Source: Roseateles sp.
GTDB taxonomy: Bacteria > Pseudomonadota > Gammaproteobacteria > Burkholderiales > Burkholderiaceae_C
DNA length: 64,000 nucleotides
Direction: 5' to 3'
Assembly (NCBI GenBank): GCA_016790285.1
Contig: JAEUPJ010000033.1
Location: forward strand, 29,560 to 93,559
The position numbers were made by a program, and so were the translations under genes. The notes under the pieces were generated by a model that ran no database searches, was not told the DNA's origin, and worked only from the letters and a program-made list of their open reading frames with translations. Shown piece by piece: positions 1-9,008 of the stretch. Numbering within the stretch: the stretch's first letter is position 1; each line of letters begins with the position of its first letter.

Positions 1-108
1 GAAATCGACGCACGCGCCCATCACCACATGGCTGCGGGACAGCGCGAGCGGCGCCTGCTCGCCAAAGGGGTCGGCCACCTGCCGGGTGTCAGCTTGCCAT
101 TCGGACAT
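1..108 (-). CDS. N-terminus of an unidentified protein (cut by window edge)
   Basis: Thirty-six codons on the minus strand run from an ATG at 108 off the window edge without a stop. The peptide begins MSEWQADTRQVADPFG. A good Shine-Dalgarno sequence, GGAGA, lies 8 nt upstream of the ATG. The start is only 13 nt from the divergent nucleotidyltransferase start, so the two ribosome-binding regions share one near-palindromic stretch (GGGGAGTCTCC). The fragment is too short for a firm family. Its position beside a PF14907-type nucleotidyltransferase would fit an HprK-like serine kinase, a pairing known from some peptide-modification loci, but that is inference only. Confidence 0.4.
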   Translation of the reverse strand, partial: MSEWQADTRQVADPFGEQAPLALSRSHVVMGACVDF

Positions 109-121
109 GCGGGGAGTCTCC

Positions 122-1351
122 ATGAAATCCATTGAATTGCCGCGCGGGCCTGCGTTGCAGGCGACGCTGCGGGTCACGACGCAGCGCCTGGCCGCCGAAC
201 TGGCCACGCCCACGGCGCAGGCACCGGCCTGGGACGACGTCACCTGGCGCGTGGCCATGGCGGTTGCGGTGATGCACGGCGTCAGCGGCCTGCTGGCGAC
301 GCGGCTGCAGTGGCGCGGCCCGCCCGCGTGGCAGGCCTTCCTCGCCGAGCAGGCCGAGCATGGCCGCCGGCGCGAGGCGCGCATCCGCGAGCGCCTGGCG
401 GTGCTGCACGGCGCAGCCACTGCCGCCGGCGTGCCGATGCTGGCGCTCAAGGGCGCGTCGCTGCTGCAGACTGGGCTCGTGCGCCCCGGCGAGCGGCCCA
501 TGAGCGACATCGACCTGCTGGTGGCGCCCGCCGACGTGGACGCCGCCGACCGGCTGATCCGCGCGGCCGGCCACGCGCCCGGCGTGCGCAAGCACCGTCA
601 CATCGCCTACGAGCCCCTGGCGCAGCCGGCCGCGCCGGCCTTCGGCGAGCACGAGGACAACCCGATCAAGATCGAGCTGCACACGGCAGTGGCCGAGCCG
701 CTGCCGCGCCGCGAGGTCGACATCACCGCCAGCCTGCCCCCGCACCGGCCACGCGCCGGGCTGCACGGCTACGCCAGCCCCGGCGCCTTGATGCGCCACC
801 TGTTGCTGCACACCACCGGCAACCTCTGCGTGCGTTGCGTGCGGCTCATCCAGCTGCACGACATCGCCCTGCTGGCCCAGCACCTGGACGACGCCGGCTG
901 GGCCGAAGCCCTCGCACCCGCCTCGGACGACCGCGCCGCCTGGTGGGCGGTGCCCACGCTGACCCTGGTGGCGCAGCTCTTCCCGGGGCGCCTGCCGGCC
1001 CTGCCGCCGAGCGCACTGCGCGCCTGCCCGCCGTGGCTGCTGCGCGCGAGCCGCGGCTGGGCGCTGACCGACGTGTCGCTGTCGCACCTTTGCATCCCGG
1101 TGCTGCCCGGGCTGGCCTGGGCGCGCGGCCCCGGTGACGCCCTGGGGCTGGCCTGGCAGCGGCTCTTCCCGGCCGAGCGGGCCGTCACCGCGCAGATCGT
1201 GCAACGCCAGCACTCCCTCGCCGGCTCGGCCTGGACGCGCCAGCCCCCGTGGCGCAAGGCGCTGAGCTTCCTGCGGGGCGCGCCGCCGCGGGCGCAGACG
1301 ATGTACTCCCTGCATCGCGCCCTCGCCTACCAACCGGCCAGCTCGGCATGA
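122..1351 (+). CDS. Nucleotidyltransferase family protein (PF14907-like)
   Basis: A 409-residue cytoplasmic protein with the layout of the 'uncharacterised nucleotidyltransferase' family. A helical N-terminus is followed by ALKGASLL at about 108-115 and then RPMSDIDLLV, whose two aspartates (about 129 and 131) are the expected metal ligands of a DNA-polymerase-beta-type fold. The transferred group and acceptor are unknown. Such proteins occur in polysaccharide and ribosomal-peptide modification loci. I chose ATG 122 because GGGGAG lies 5 nt upstream; two in-frame ATGs further upstream (86, 107) would run into the divergent gene. The 3' end overlaps the convergent glycosyltransferase by 25 bp. 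Family assignment is fairly safe, function unknown. Confidence 0.75.
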   Translation: MKSIELPRGPALQATLRVTTQRLAAELATPTAQAPAWDDVTWRVAMAVAVMHGVSGLLATRLQWRGPPAWQAFLAEQAEHGRRREARIRERLAVLHGAATAAGVPMLALKGASLLQTGLVRPGERPMSDIDLLVAPADVDAADRLIRAAGHAPGVRKHRHIAYEPLAQPAAPAFGEHEDNPIKIELHTAVAEPLPRREVDITASLPPHRPRAGLHGYASPGALMRHLLLHTTGNLCVRCVRLIQLHDIALLAQHLDDAGWAEALAPASDDRAAWWAVPTLTLVAQLFPGRLPALPPSALRACPPWLLRASRGWALTDVSLSHLCIPVLPGLAWARGPGDALGLAWQRLFPAERAVTAQIVQRQHSLAGSAWTRQPPWRKALSFLRGAPPRAQTMYSLHRALAYQPASSA

Positions 1352-2427
1352 AGCTGCGCAAACCGGTCATGGGTGAAATCGGCGTCCTCGGCCAGTGCGC
1401 GCCGCTGGGCGGCTTCGGCCAGGCGCAGGCGCAGGGGCTCGTCGCCATCCAGTTGCACGAGCAGCCGCGCCAGGCCGGCCACGTCGCCGGGCGCCACGAC
1501 CAGGGCCGCCCCCGGCGCCCACTCGGCCAGATGGCCGACCGCCGTGCCGATGCAGGGCACGCCGAGCACCGCGGCCTCCAGCGCCGCCAGCGGCCCGGCC
1601 TCGTGGCGCGACGCCACCACGCACAGGTGCGCGCGAGCGACCAGTGGCTGCGCCGCACGCTGCGTCATGAAGCCATGGAAGCGCACGCGCTCGGACACGC
1701 CGAGTTGCGCCGCCAGGGCCTGCATCTCGCCGTTGAGCGTGTCCTCGCCGATGAAGTCGGCCTGCACCTGCGGCACCACGCTCAGGGCTCGCAGGAGGCA
1801 GCCTGGGTCCTTCACGCGGTTGATGCTGGCCAGCTGCACCACGCGCAAGGGCTCGCCCCGCACACGCTGGCGCGGGGCCATGGGCGGCCAGCGGGCCAGG
1901 TCCACGCCCAGGGGCAGGCGTTGCCCCGTGTGGCCCAGGGCAGCGAGCTGTGCGAGTACCGGGGCACTGGCCGCGGTCAGTGCGTCGGCGCCATGCAGCA
2001 CCCAGGCCTCGCGCAGGCGGCCGCGCCAGGTCAGGCGACCGCCGTAGCCGATGTCGCCCAGCGCCACGAGCTCGCCACCGGCCACGTGCACGGCGCAAGG
2101 CCGCCCGAGCAGGCGCGCCGCCATGACGGCCACCAGCCCCGCACCGCCCGCCCAGATCGACTGCACCACGTCGAAGCGGCCACGGCGGTGCTCCCGCAGC
2201 AGCGCCAGCACGGCGCGCAACTGGCCCAGCGTCGAGCTGCGTCCGCCGATGTTGTGCACCTGCGCACCGCACAGCCGCCACTGCCCGGGCTGCACCTCCT
2301 GGCGCAGCGCGAACACATGCACCTCATGCCGCGCCGACAGCCGCTCCAGCAGCGCCAGCAGCGCCGGCACCACCTTCACCTCGCCGGAGCGGTCCACACC
2401 GCCGGGCACCACGATCGCGATCTTCAA
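1327..2427 (-). CDS. Family 4 glycosyltransferase
   Basis: A 366-residue GT-B-fold glycosyltransferase. The N-terminus MKIAIVVPGGVDRSGE is the usual first strand and glycine-rich loop of GT4 enzymes, and the region AVHVAGGELVALGDIG belongs to the acceptor domain. The C-terminal domain carries SRHEAGPLAALEAAVLGVP, the E-x7-E-type nucleotide-sugar site. No signal peptide or membrane helix is visible, so it should act at the cytoplasmic face of the membrane. It is divergent from a methyltransferase 14 nt away and convergent with the nucleotidyltransferase. With a second GT4 and a flippase nearby, it probably helps build a lipid-linked glycan. The donor sugar cannot be told from sequence. Confidence 0.85.
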   Translation of the reverse strand: MKIAIVVPGGVDRSGEVKVVPALLALLERLSARHEVHVFALRQEVQPGQWRLCGAQVHNIGGRSSTLGQLRAVLALLREHRRGRFDVVQSIWAGGAGLVAVMAARLLGRPCAVHVAGGELVALGDIGYGGRLTWRGRLREAWVLHGADALTAASAPVLAQLAALGHTGQRLPLGVDLARWPPMAPRQRVRGEPLRVVQLASINRVKDPGCLLRALSVVPQVQADFIGEDTLNGEMQALAAQLGVSERVRFHGFMTQRAAQPLVARAHLCVVASRHEAGPLAALEAAVLGVPCIGTAVGHLAEWAPGAALVVAPGDVAGLARLLVQLDGDEPLRLRLAEAAQRRALAEDADFTHDRFAQLHAELAGW

Positions 2428-2441
2428 ACCCCGACCTCCGC

Positions 2442-3266
2442 ATGAACACGCCCACCCAACTGCAATCCCGCCTGCAGGACACCCAGGCCGCCTTCGACAG
2501 CGTCGCCGCCGACTACGACGGCCCGCGCGGCAACAACATCGCCATCCAGGCCATGCGCGACGAGATGTGGCGTTGGCTGGACCACAGCTTCACGCCGGGC
2601 AGCCGCCTCATCGACCTGGGCTGCGGCACGGGGCTCGATGCCGTGCACCTCGCCGCCCAGGGCCACCACGTGACGGCGACGGACTGGTCCGAAGGCATGG
2701 TGGCCCGCACGCGGGACCGCGCCCGCGACGCGGGGCTGGCCGTCGACAGCCGCGTCATCGGCGCGCACGAACTGCACCGCCTGGAAGGCGATGCGGCTTT
2801 TGACGGCGCCTACTCCAACCTCGGGCCGCTGAACTGCGTGCCCGACCTGGACGACGTCGCCGCGCAGTGCGCGCGCCTGATCAAGCCAGGCGGCCGGCTG
2901 GTGTTCACCGTCATCGGCCGCTGGTGCCCGTGGGAGATCGCCCACTACACGCGCCAGCGCCGCTGGTCGCGCGTGGCGGTGCGCTTCGCGCGCGACACCG
3001 TCGCCGTGGGCATGAACGGCCGCACCATCTGGACGCGCTACTACACGCCCGCCGAGTTCTACGCCGCCTTCCGCCCGCACTTCGAGCTGGAAGTGCAGCG
3101 CGGGCTGTGCGTCTTCGTGCCGCCGCCCTACCTCACGTGGCTGGCTGAGCGCCACCCGCGCTGGCACGAGCGCCTGTGGGCGCTGGACCGGCGCGTGGCC
3201 GGCTGGCCGGGTCTGAACAGGCTGGGTGATCATTTCCTGCTCGTCATGCGGCGGCGGGTGAGCTGA
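2442..3266 (+). CDS. Class I SAM-dependent methyltransferase
   Basis: A 274-residue protein with a Rossmann-type methyltransferase core. Motif I is LIDLGCGTGLDAVHLA at about 56-71 and the acidic loop after strand 2 is TATDWSEGM. Motif IV lies around YSNLGPLNCV, followed by a post-motif segment, LIKPGGRLVFTVIG. The C-terminal third (WTRYYTPAEFYAAFRPHFELE) resembles ubiquinone/menaquinone-type and natural-product methyltransferases. The substrate is not identifiable. Its start is 14 nt from the divergent glycosyltransferase start and its end overlaps the convergent flippase by 37 bp, so it is wedged inside the glycan/radical SAM cluster. Confidence 0.85.
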   Translation: MNTPTQLQSRLQDTQAAFDSVAADYDGPRGNNIAIQAMRDEMWRWLDHSFTPGSRLIDLGCGTGLDAVHLAAQGHHVTATDWSEGMVARTRDRARDAGLAVDSRVIGAHELHRLEGDAAFDGAYSNLGPLNCVPDLDDVAAQCARLIKPGGRLVFTVIGRWCPWEIAHYTRQRRWSRVAVRFARDTVAVGMNGRTIWTRYYTPAEFYAAFRPHFELEVQRGLCVFVPPPYLTWLAERHPRWHERLWALDRRVAGWPGLNRLGDHFLLVMRRRVS

Positions 3267-4639
3267 GCGGCTTCTTCCAGCAGTGGGTGGCGGCTGGCCC
3301 GCAGAGCCGCCAGCCAGGCCAGCGGCACGAGCGACAGCGGCACCACCACCACCACGAGGGCCGCGAGCGCACTCCCCCCGAGGGCGGCCCCGACGGCACG
3401 CGGCGACAGGCCGAGGTGCTGCGCGCACAGCCGCAACTGCAGCGGCAGCGCGAGCGCCGCCGCCGCGGCCATGGCCCAGGCGAAGGACGCCACGCTGCCA
3501 TCGAAGAGCAACACCGCCAGGCCCACGCGTGCCGCAAGCGTCAGCGCCAGCGGTGACGCCGCCAAACCCGGCCGGCCCACGGCCGCCAGCCCGGCACCGA
3601 ACTGCTGGAACACGAGCCCGAGCGCCGCCACCAGCGCGAGCGGCGCCACGGCGGGCACGGCGTCCCGCCAGGCCGCGCCGTACAGGCCGACGATGAGCGG
3701 CTCGCGGTAGGCCACGGTCAGCGCCAGCAGCGGCCAGCCCAGGCCCGTGAGCAGGGCCATCGCCCGCTGCAGCGCCGGGCCGAGGGCCTGGGCCTGCGCG
3801 TGCCGCTGCGACAGCACCGGCAGGCTGCCAAAGCTCAGTGCCCGCCCGGCGAGCACCTGCAGCAGGCCCACGGCGGCCTGGCCGCGGCCGAACAGCCCCA
3901 GCAGATGCGCGCCGCCCAGCCGGGCCAGCAGCAGGTCGGGCACAAGCCCGTGCAGGCTCGCCAGCGCGCCCGGCAGCAACGACGCCAGGGCAAAGCGCAG
4001 CACCTCGCCCATGCCCCGCCACGCGGGCTGCCACGCCAGGCCGGGTGGCCGCATGCCGGCGTAGGCCAGGCCGCAGGCCAGTGCCGCCGCCAGCTGCGCC
4101 CAGGCCAGGCCCAGCGCGCCTGCGCCGTGGCTGCAAAGCACCACCGACACCAGCGCCTGCACACCCAGGCCCAGCAGCGAAACGCGGGCGATGCGCCCCG
4201 CCGCCAACGCCCGCAGCTGCAGCGCCGCCATCACGCTGCCGAAGGCCGACAGCGGCAGCATCGCCGCCAGCACCTGCAGCAGCGGCACGAGCGCGGGCTG
4301 CCCGAGCTGCGCCGCGAGCGGCTCCGCGCCCAGCAGCAAGGCAGCCGTCACGGCCGCGGTGGTGCAGCAGGTCAAGCCCAGGCAGGCCGAGAAACGGGCC
4401 GGCGTGAGTGCCGGCTCACGCTGCAGGTAGGCCGACAGGCCCGCGTCCCGCAGCAGCTGCGCGACGCCATACACCGCCATCGCCAGCGCGAAGAGACCCA
4501 TCTCCGCCGGCATCAGCAGCCGCGCGAGCACCAGGCCCAGCACGAAGCGCAAGCCCGTCTCGCCCACCGACGACACCAGGTTGCCCAGCACCGCACGGCG
4601 CAGCTCGACAGGCCCCAGGGCCAGCGGCAGCGTGCTCAT
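3230..4639 (-). CDS. Oligosaccharide flippase / MATE-like exporter (Wzx type)
   Basis: A 469-residue polytopic membrane protein with about 12-14 predicted helices. The first 150 residues have the arrangement of the polysaccharide biosynthesis/MATE superfamily (AVLGNLVSSVGETGLRFVLG, then LLMPAEMGLFALAMAVYGV). Members flip undecaprenyl-linked oligosaccharides across the inner membrane. The ATG at 4639 overlaps the stop of the upstream glycosyltransferase as ATGA, so the two are translationally coupled. It is the last gene of the long minus-strand unit that starts at about 11.5 kb. The cargo is unknown but should be whatever the neighbouring glycosyltransferases build. Confidence 0.85.
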   Translation of the reverse strand: MSTLPLALGPVELRRAVLGNLVSSVGETGLRFVLGLVLARLLMPAEMGLFALAMAVYGVAQLLRDAGLSAYLQREPALTPARFSACLGLTCCTTAAVTAALLLGAEPLAAQLGQPALVPLLQVLAAMLPLSAFGSVMAALQLRALAAGRIARVSLLGLGVQALVSVVLCSHGAGALGLAWAQLAAALACGLAYAGMRPPGLAWQPAWRGMGEVLRFALASLLPGALASLHGLVPDLLLARLGGAHLLGLFGRGQAAVGLLQVLAGRALSFGSLPVLSQRHAQAQALGPALQRAMALLTGLGWPLLALTVAYREPLIVGLYGAAWRDAVPAVAPLALVAALGLVFQQFGAGLAAVGRPGLAASPLALTLAARVGLAVLLFDGSVASFAWAMAAAAALALPLQLRLCAQHLGLSPRAVGAALGGSALAALVVVVVPLSLVPLAWLAALRASRHPLLEEAAQLTRRRMTSRK

Positions 4640-5754
4640 GGCAGCAACGCATCCGTGTAGCTCGCCAGCAGCCCGCGGCCGACGGCATCGATCGAGCAAT
4701 GGGCGTCGAAGCGCTCCCGCACCTGCTGGCGCCGCGCCGGCCCCGGCTGGCCCGCCACGCGCACAAGGGCCGCGGCCAGCGCCGAGGCGTCGCCCACCGG
4801 CCAGAGCGCCGCCGCCTGCGCCTGCGGCAGGCCACCCAGCAGGCTGCGAAACGACGGGATGTCCGTCACCACCGGGCTCAGCCCGCAGGCCAGGGCCTCG
4901 ATGACGCTGTAGCCCGAGCCCTCCCGGTGGCTGCCCTGCACGAGGATGTCCGCGGCGGACATCAACCACTCGACCTCGTCGTGCGGCACCCGCCCGAGCA
5001 GGTTCACGCGGCCGGCCAGGCGCGGGTCGCGCAGGCGCTCGCGCACCGCGCCGTCCAGCGGCGCCTGGCCGAAGCACATCCACAGCTGCAGGCCCGGCAG
5101 CTCGTGCGCGGCCAGCGCCACGCCGTCGAGCACCGTCAACGGGTCCTTGTTGGCGTCCAGGTGGCCCACCCACAGCAGCGCCGGTGAGCCGCACAGGCCG
5201 GTGCGCGCCCGCGCGGCCTCGCGCTCCCGCGGGAGGAAATCGCTGCTGGCCTCGGGCACCTCGTGGATGCGCGTGTGCGCCGCCACCAGGCGCCGGCGCA
5301 CGAAGAGCTGGGCCTGCTCCCGCGCGCAGAAGATCAGCCCGCGCGCCAGCGCCAGCGAGCGCCGCCACCGCCACCAGGTCCACGGGCGCACCGGCGGGCA
5401 TGCAGCGTGGTCCTGCAGCAGCAGCGGCCGCCCCGGCACCAGCGCCGACAGCCAATGCACCTCGCGCGTGAAGCCGATGCCGTGCAGGTGGACCACGTCG
5501 GGCTGCAAGCGGGCCAGCAGTGCAGCGAACCCCGCGTCCGGCCCGCCGTCGGCGCCGTGCATCGGCAGGCAGTGGCAGCTCACGCCGTCGTCGACAGCCT
5601 CGGAGCGCCGCGCGCTGGCCTGCACGACCGTCACGCGCGCGCCCGATCGCGCCGCCGCCTGCGCGCAGTGGCGCAGCGTCCACCAGTCGCCCAGCAGCTC
5701 GGCGGGCGCGCGCCCCTGGGCATCGACGAATGGGTTGATCTGCACGACGCGCAT
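4636..5754 (-). CDS. Family 4 glycosyltransferase
   Basis: A 372-residue GT-B glycosyltransferase. The N-terminus MRVVQINPFVDAQG leads into a Rossmann domain. PDVVHLHGIGFTREVHWLS is the typical acceptor-domain loop, LLWVGHLDANKDPLTVLDG is the GT4 hinge, and GSHREGSGYSVIEALACG carries the E-x7-E donor-site motif. ATG 5754 is the only start that leaves the upstream radical SAM stop (5768) outside the gene; the gap is 13 nt. The stop overlaps the flippase start. It probably adds a sugar to the lipid-linked product that the flippase exports. Confidence 0.85.
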   Translation of the reverse strand: MRVVQINPFVDAQGRAPAELLGDWWTLRHCAQAAARSGARVTVVQASARRSEAVDDGVSCHCLPMHGADGGPDAGFAALLARLQPDVVHLHGIGFTREVHWLSALVPGRPLLLQDHAACPPVRPWTWWRWRRSLALARGLIFCAREQAQLFVRRRLVAAHTRIHEVPEASSDFLPREREAARARTGLCGSPALLWVGHLDANKDPLTVLDGVALAAHELPGLQLWMCFGQAPLDGAVRERLRDPRLAGRVNLLGRVPHDEVEWLMSAADILVQGSHREGSGYSVIEALACGLSPVVTDIPSFRSLLGGLPQAQAAALWPVGDASALAAALVRVAGQPGPARRQQVRERFDAHCSIDAVGRGLLASYTDALLP

Positions 5755-5767
5755 CGCCCGTTGCCCG

Positions 5768-7246
5768 TCAGAGCGCGTGGCGCTGCGGGTCCCACAGCTT
5801 GACGGCCTGCGCCAGCCAGCGCAGCTCGCGCGGGCCGTCGTAGCGCGCCGCGTGCCAGCGCCACGCGGACGCCGCACGCAGCGCCGCCTTCTGCCAGGCC
5901 GGTGCGCGGATGTCCGTGGCCGTGGGAAACCGGCAGCCCAGCACGGTGCGGAAGTCGTGGATGCGCGCCCGCAGGGCGTCACTGAGCCAGGGGGCGTCCT
6001 TGTGGCACCAGTAATCCACCCATTCGCGGCGCGCCCAGCCATCGGCGGTGTCGGGGAAGCTGAAGCCGCGCGGCAGCGCCGGGTCGCGCGGTGTCCAGCG
6101 GCCTTCGCCCAGCCGGCGCGGCGGCAGCGGCGTGTGGACGTGCAGCATGATCTCCGCGCCAGGGTGCAGTCGCTTGACCTGGCGGATGAAGTCGAAAGTC
6201 CGCTCCGTCTCGCCTTCGGGGTCCTGCGGCGGGGCCAGCATGAACGACAGCTCGGGGATGACGCCATTGGCGCGGCAGGCCTCGACGACCGCCAACGTCT
6301 GGTCGGAGCGCGTGCCCTTGCGCATGTCGCGCAGCAGGCTGTCGTTGGGCGACTCCGCGCCGATGTAGGCCATGCGCAGCCGGCTGCGCCGCACCAGGGC
6401 CCAGGACGCGGCCGAGAGCCCGAGCAGCGCGTCCGCCCGGGCGTAGCACCACCAGGGCATCTGCTGCTGCGCGAGCACGCCCAGCAGCGGCTGCATGTCC
6501 ACTTCGCGGTCGAAGAAGTTGTGGTCGTAGAACTGCACGGAGTCCGCACCCAGGCGCGTGCGCAGCAGCGTGAGGTCGCGCGACAGCCGTTCGGCTTCCG
6601 GCAGCGCCGTCTTGCCGCGAAACAGCGCCGCGACGCCGCAGAAGCTGCACCGGTAGCGGCAACCCAGCGCCGCCTGGTAGCCCGCGGTGCGGCGGCCCAG
6701 GAAGCTCGGGCCCAGATAGCGTTCCGGCGCCGGCAGGTCCTCGAAGCCCACGTCCAGCTGCAGCGGCGCGGTGGAGAACGGCTGGTCGGCGTTGTGCACG
6801 ACCTGGCCGTCTCGGCGCCAGGACAGGCCCGCGACGTCCGCGAGCGCACGCCCGCCCGCCAGCGCCTCCAGCAGCCCCGCGAAGCCCTCCTCGCCCTGCC
6901 CGCGCAGCGCGTAGTCGACGCAGTCGCTGGCCAGTGCCGCGTCGGCGCACAGCGTAGGGAAGTAGCCACCCCACACGATGGGCACCTGCGGCGCCGCAGC
7001 GCGGATGGCGCGCGACACGGCCAGCGCGGCGACCAGCTGGGGCCCACCCATCACCGACAGGCCCACCGCCAGGGGCGGCGCCTCGCGCACCGCGGCGGCA
7101 GCCGTCTCGGGCAGGTGGCGGTCGAGGTTGCCGTCCAGGATGCGCGTGGACCAGCGCCCCTTGAGCGCCGCCGCCAGCTGCATCACCGCCAGCGGAAAGC
7201 GCGCGTTGGACGTGATGCGCGGGTTGATCAGCAGGACCTGGCTCAT
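5768..7246 (-). CDS. B12-binding-domain radical SAM protein
   Basis: A 492-residue protein with two recognisable parts. Residues 1-150 form a cobalamin-binding-like Rossmann domain (LLINPRITSNARFPLAV, GLSVMGGPQ, VWGGYFPT). Residues 180-400 are a radical SAM TIM barrel with the iron-sulfur ligands C196, C200 and C203 in GCRYRCSFCG. Members of this class perform methylations, ring contractions or C-C bond formation on unactivated carbons; the substrate here is unknown. Its ATG at 7246 overlaps the stop of the amidohydrolase as ATGA. A second radical SAM protein, two methyltransferases and an amidohydrolase in the same cluster suggest a tailoring pathway for a small molecule or peptide. Confidence 0.85.
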   Translation of the reverse strand: MSQVLLINPRITSNARFPLAVMQLAAALKGRWSTRILDGNLDRHLPETAAAAVREAPPLAVGLSVMGGPQLVAALAVSRAIRAAAPQVPIVWGGYFPTLCADAALASDCVDYALRGQGEEGFAGLLEALAGGRALADVAGLSWRRDGQVVHNADQPFSTAPLQLDVGFEDLPAPERYLGPSFLGRRTAGYQAALGCRYRCSFCGVAALFRGKTALPEAERLSRDLTLLRTRLGADSVQFYDHNFFDREVDMQPLLGVLAQQQMPWWCYARADALLGLSAASWALVRRSRLRMAYIGAESPNDSLLRDMRKGTRSDQTLAVVEACRANGVIPELSFMLAPPQDPEGETERTFDFIRQVKRLHPGAEIMLHVHTPLPPRRLGEGRWTPRDPALPRGFSFPDTADGWARREWVDYWCHKDAPWLSDALRARIHDFRTVLGCRFPTATDIRAPAWQKAALRAASAWRWHAARYDGPRELRWLAQAVKLWDPQRHAL

Positions 7247-8367
7247 GCCGGCACCTCCTCGCGACGCGCCGCCAGGCCCGGCTCGGCGGCCCCGGCCAGC
7301 AGGTGCGGCGCCAGCGCCTTGGCCCGCCCGTCCACCACCACAGGCACGAGGCCCAGCGCCTCGCCCAGGTCGGCATCGGCATACAGCGCGCGGCCGCCCA
7401 CCACCACCAGCCGCAGGTCGGCCCGCGTCGCGCCCGCCAGCGGCAGGCCGGGGGGCAGTGCGATCAGGTCGGCCCGCAGCCCCGGGGCGAGCCGGCCGCG
7501 GTCAGGCAGCCCGAGCACCGCCGCGGCATCGGCGGTGACCCAGGTTTCCAGGCGTTCGTCGCTCCATCCGGTCAGTGCCCGCACAAGCGCCAGCTCCTCG
7601 AGCAGGTCACGCCCGCCGCTGATGCGCGAATCGCTGCCGAGCACGAGGCGCCCCTGCGCCGCGAGCCAGGCCGGGTCCAGTGTGCGGCCGAACAGGTGCA
7701 GGTTGGAGCCCGGGCACCAGACCACGGCCCCTCCCGCGTCGACGAGCCGGCGCTGCTGCGCGGCGCTCAGGCCCAGGCCGTGCACGAGCAGGCTGCCGGG
7801 CTCGATGCAGCCCAGGGCGTCCAGCCGCTCGAACTCCAGGCCGGCCGCCGCATCGACGCCTTCGGCCGCATGCACGACCCACAGCCCGCCTGCCGCCGCT
7901 TGGCGCGACTCGCGCACGGCCTCCTCGCCATCGAGGGCCAGCGAATGCGACCAGCCGGCAGGCGCGGGCGCATCCACCGGGAAGGCCGGGTCGTCCAGCA
8001 CGGCGTCGCGCGGGTCGTGGTGCAGCACCGTCGTCACGCCGCTGAGCAGGTTCTTGAGCCCACCGGCGCGCAAGCGCTGCGCACGCGGCTGGGCGCGGTG
8101 GGCCAGCAGCAGGGGGTCGGTGCCCAGGCGCGGCGAGATGTCGGCGATCCACTCGCTCGCGTTGCGGTAGTGGTCGCGGTAGCCGAGGCGCGGCAAGGCG
8201 CCGTTCAGGTGCAGGTGGTCGTGCGCGTTGATGAGGCCGGGCAGCACCCGGGCGCCGCCGAGGTCCACGCGCGGCCCGTCGCCGTGCCCGGCCAGCCGGC
8301 CGTCAACGACGGCCAGGTCCAGGGCCTGGCCATCACGCCCCCGCGCGTTGACGAACTGCAGGTTCAT
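7243..8367 (-). CDS. Metal-dependent amidohydrolase (cytosine/guanine deaminase-like)
   Basis: A 374-residue amidohydrolase-superfamily enzyme. A short N-terminal beta sandwich is followed by LPGLINAHDHLHLN, in which H49 and H51 are the HxH metal ligands. Further ligands are likely in LLVHGLGLS and in VLGSDSRISGG, where the aspartate completes the site. The protein then ends with the returning sandwich (GLRADLIALPPGLPL). All metal ligands seem intact, so it is probably an active hydrolase or deaminase. The start at 8367 overlaps the methyltransferase stop (ATGA) and its own stop overlaps the B12 radical SAM start. Its setting argues against routine nucleobase salvage. Confidence 0.82.
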   Translation of the reverse strand: MNLQFVNARGRDGQALDLAVVDGRLAGHGDGPRVDLGGARVLPGLINAHDHLHLNGALPRLGYRDHYRNASEWIADISPRLGTDPLLLAHRAQPRAQRLRAGGLKNLLSGVTTVLHHDPRDAVLDDPAFPVDAPAPAGWSHSLALDGEEAVRESRQAAAGGLWVVHAAEGVDAAAGLEFERLDALGCIEPGSLLVHGLGLSAAQQRRLVDAGGAVVWCPGSNLHLFGRTLDPAWLAAQGRLVLGSDSRISGGRDLLEELALVRALTGWSDERLETWVTADAAAVLGLPDRGRLAPGLRADLIALPPGLPLAGATRADLRLVVVGGRALYADADLGEALGLVPVVVDGRAKALAPHLLAGAAEPGLAARREEVPA

Positions 8368-9008
8368 GGCTTGCCCCAGCGCAGCGCCAGCACCACGCGC
8401 AGGCCGTCCCAACGCGCCAGGTGGGGGGCCGTCAGGTCCTGGCCGATGCGCACCTCGCGCTGCCCCTGCAGCACGAGGCCGGCGGCGCAGGCAGCGCGCA
8501 GGTGGTCGTCGGGCTCGTGCAGGGCGTGGGCGAGTTCGTGGCGCTGGCCGCCGGCGTCGGTGAAGCTGCGCGTCATGCCCACGCGGGCGGCATCGGGGTG
8601 GAAGTCGGAGTACACCAGCACGCCGCCCGGCGCGAGCACGCGCGAGACCTCGGCCATCCAGGCCGCGAGGTCGGGCGCGTGGCCGACGGCCAGGCCGCAG
8701 GCGATGACGTCAAAGCTCTCAGCGGCGAAGGGCAGCTGCTGCATGTCGGCCCGCACGCGGCAGGCCAGCGGCGCACGCGCGAGCATGCCCGCCGAGCGGT
8801 CGCAGGCCACCACGCTGCGCGCGCCGCGCTGCTGCATCAACAGGCCATAGCGCCCGCTGCCGCAGGCCAGGTCCAGCGCGCGCCGGCCGGCCACGTCGGG
8901 CCAGAGCGCCAGCACGGCGGCCTGCTCGGCGGCCATCAGCGGGTTGTGCGGCAGCGGCGGGTAGTCGCCCGCCCAGAGGTCGTAGGCCGCTTCGTTGGCG
9001 AGATTCAT
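8364..9008 (-). CDS. Class I SAM-dependent methyltransferase
   Basis: A 214-residue methyltransferase of the Methyltransf_11 type. Motif I is ALDLACGSGRYGLLMQ, followed by VVACDRSAGML, then FDVIACGLAVGHAPDLAAW and VLAPGGVLVYSDFHP as the motif III region. The alternative upstream ATG is rejected because ATG 9008 overlaps the preceding stop as ATGA, as at most junctions in this unit. The LPFAAESFDVIACGL stretch is typical of small-molecule and quinone-like methyltransferases. Substrate unknown; the gene lies between a SPASM-like radical SAM gene and an amidohydrolase gene, so it is probably a tailoring step. Confidence 0.82.
   Translation of the reverse strand: MNLANEAAYDLWAGDYPPLPHNPLMAAEQAAVLALWPDVAGRRALDLACGSGRYGLLMQQRGARSVVACDRSAGMLARAPLACRVRADMQQLPFAAESFDVIACGLAVGHAPDLAAWMAEVSRVLAPGGVLVYSDFHPDAARVGMTRSFTDAGGQRHELAHALHEPDDHLRAACAAGLVLQGQREVRIGQDLTAPHLARWDGLRVVLALRWGKP

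Noticed and set aside
1-133. Plus-strand open frame at the left edge ending at 133
   Set aside because: The minus-strand reading gives a proper start with a ribosome site, while the plus-strand frame overlaps the nucleotidyltransferase start and looks like a shadow.
4946-8170. Very long open frame (over 1000 codons) on the plus strand opposite the glycosyltransferase, radical SAM and amidohydrolase genes
   Set aside because: It is rich in Arg, Pro, Ala and Gly with no recognisable domain, as expected for an antisense frame in 70% GC DNA; the minus-strand genes have clear motifs.
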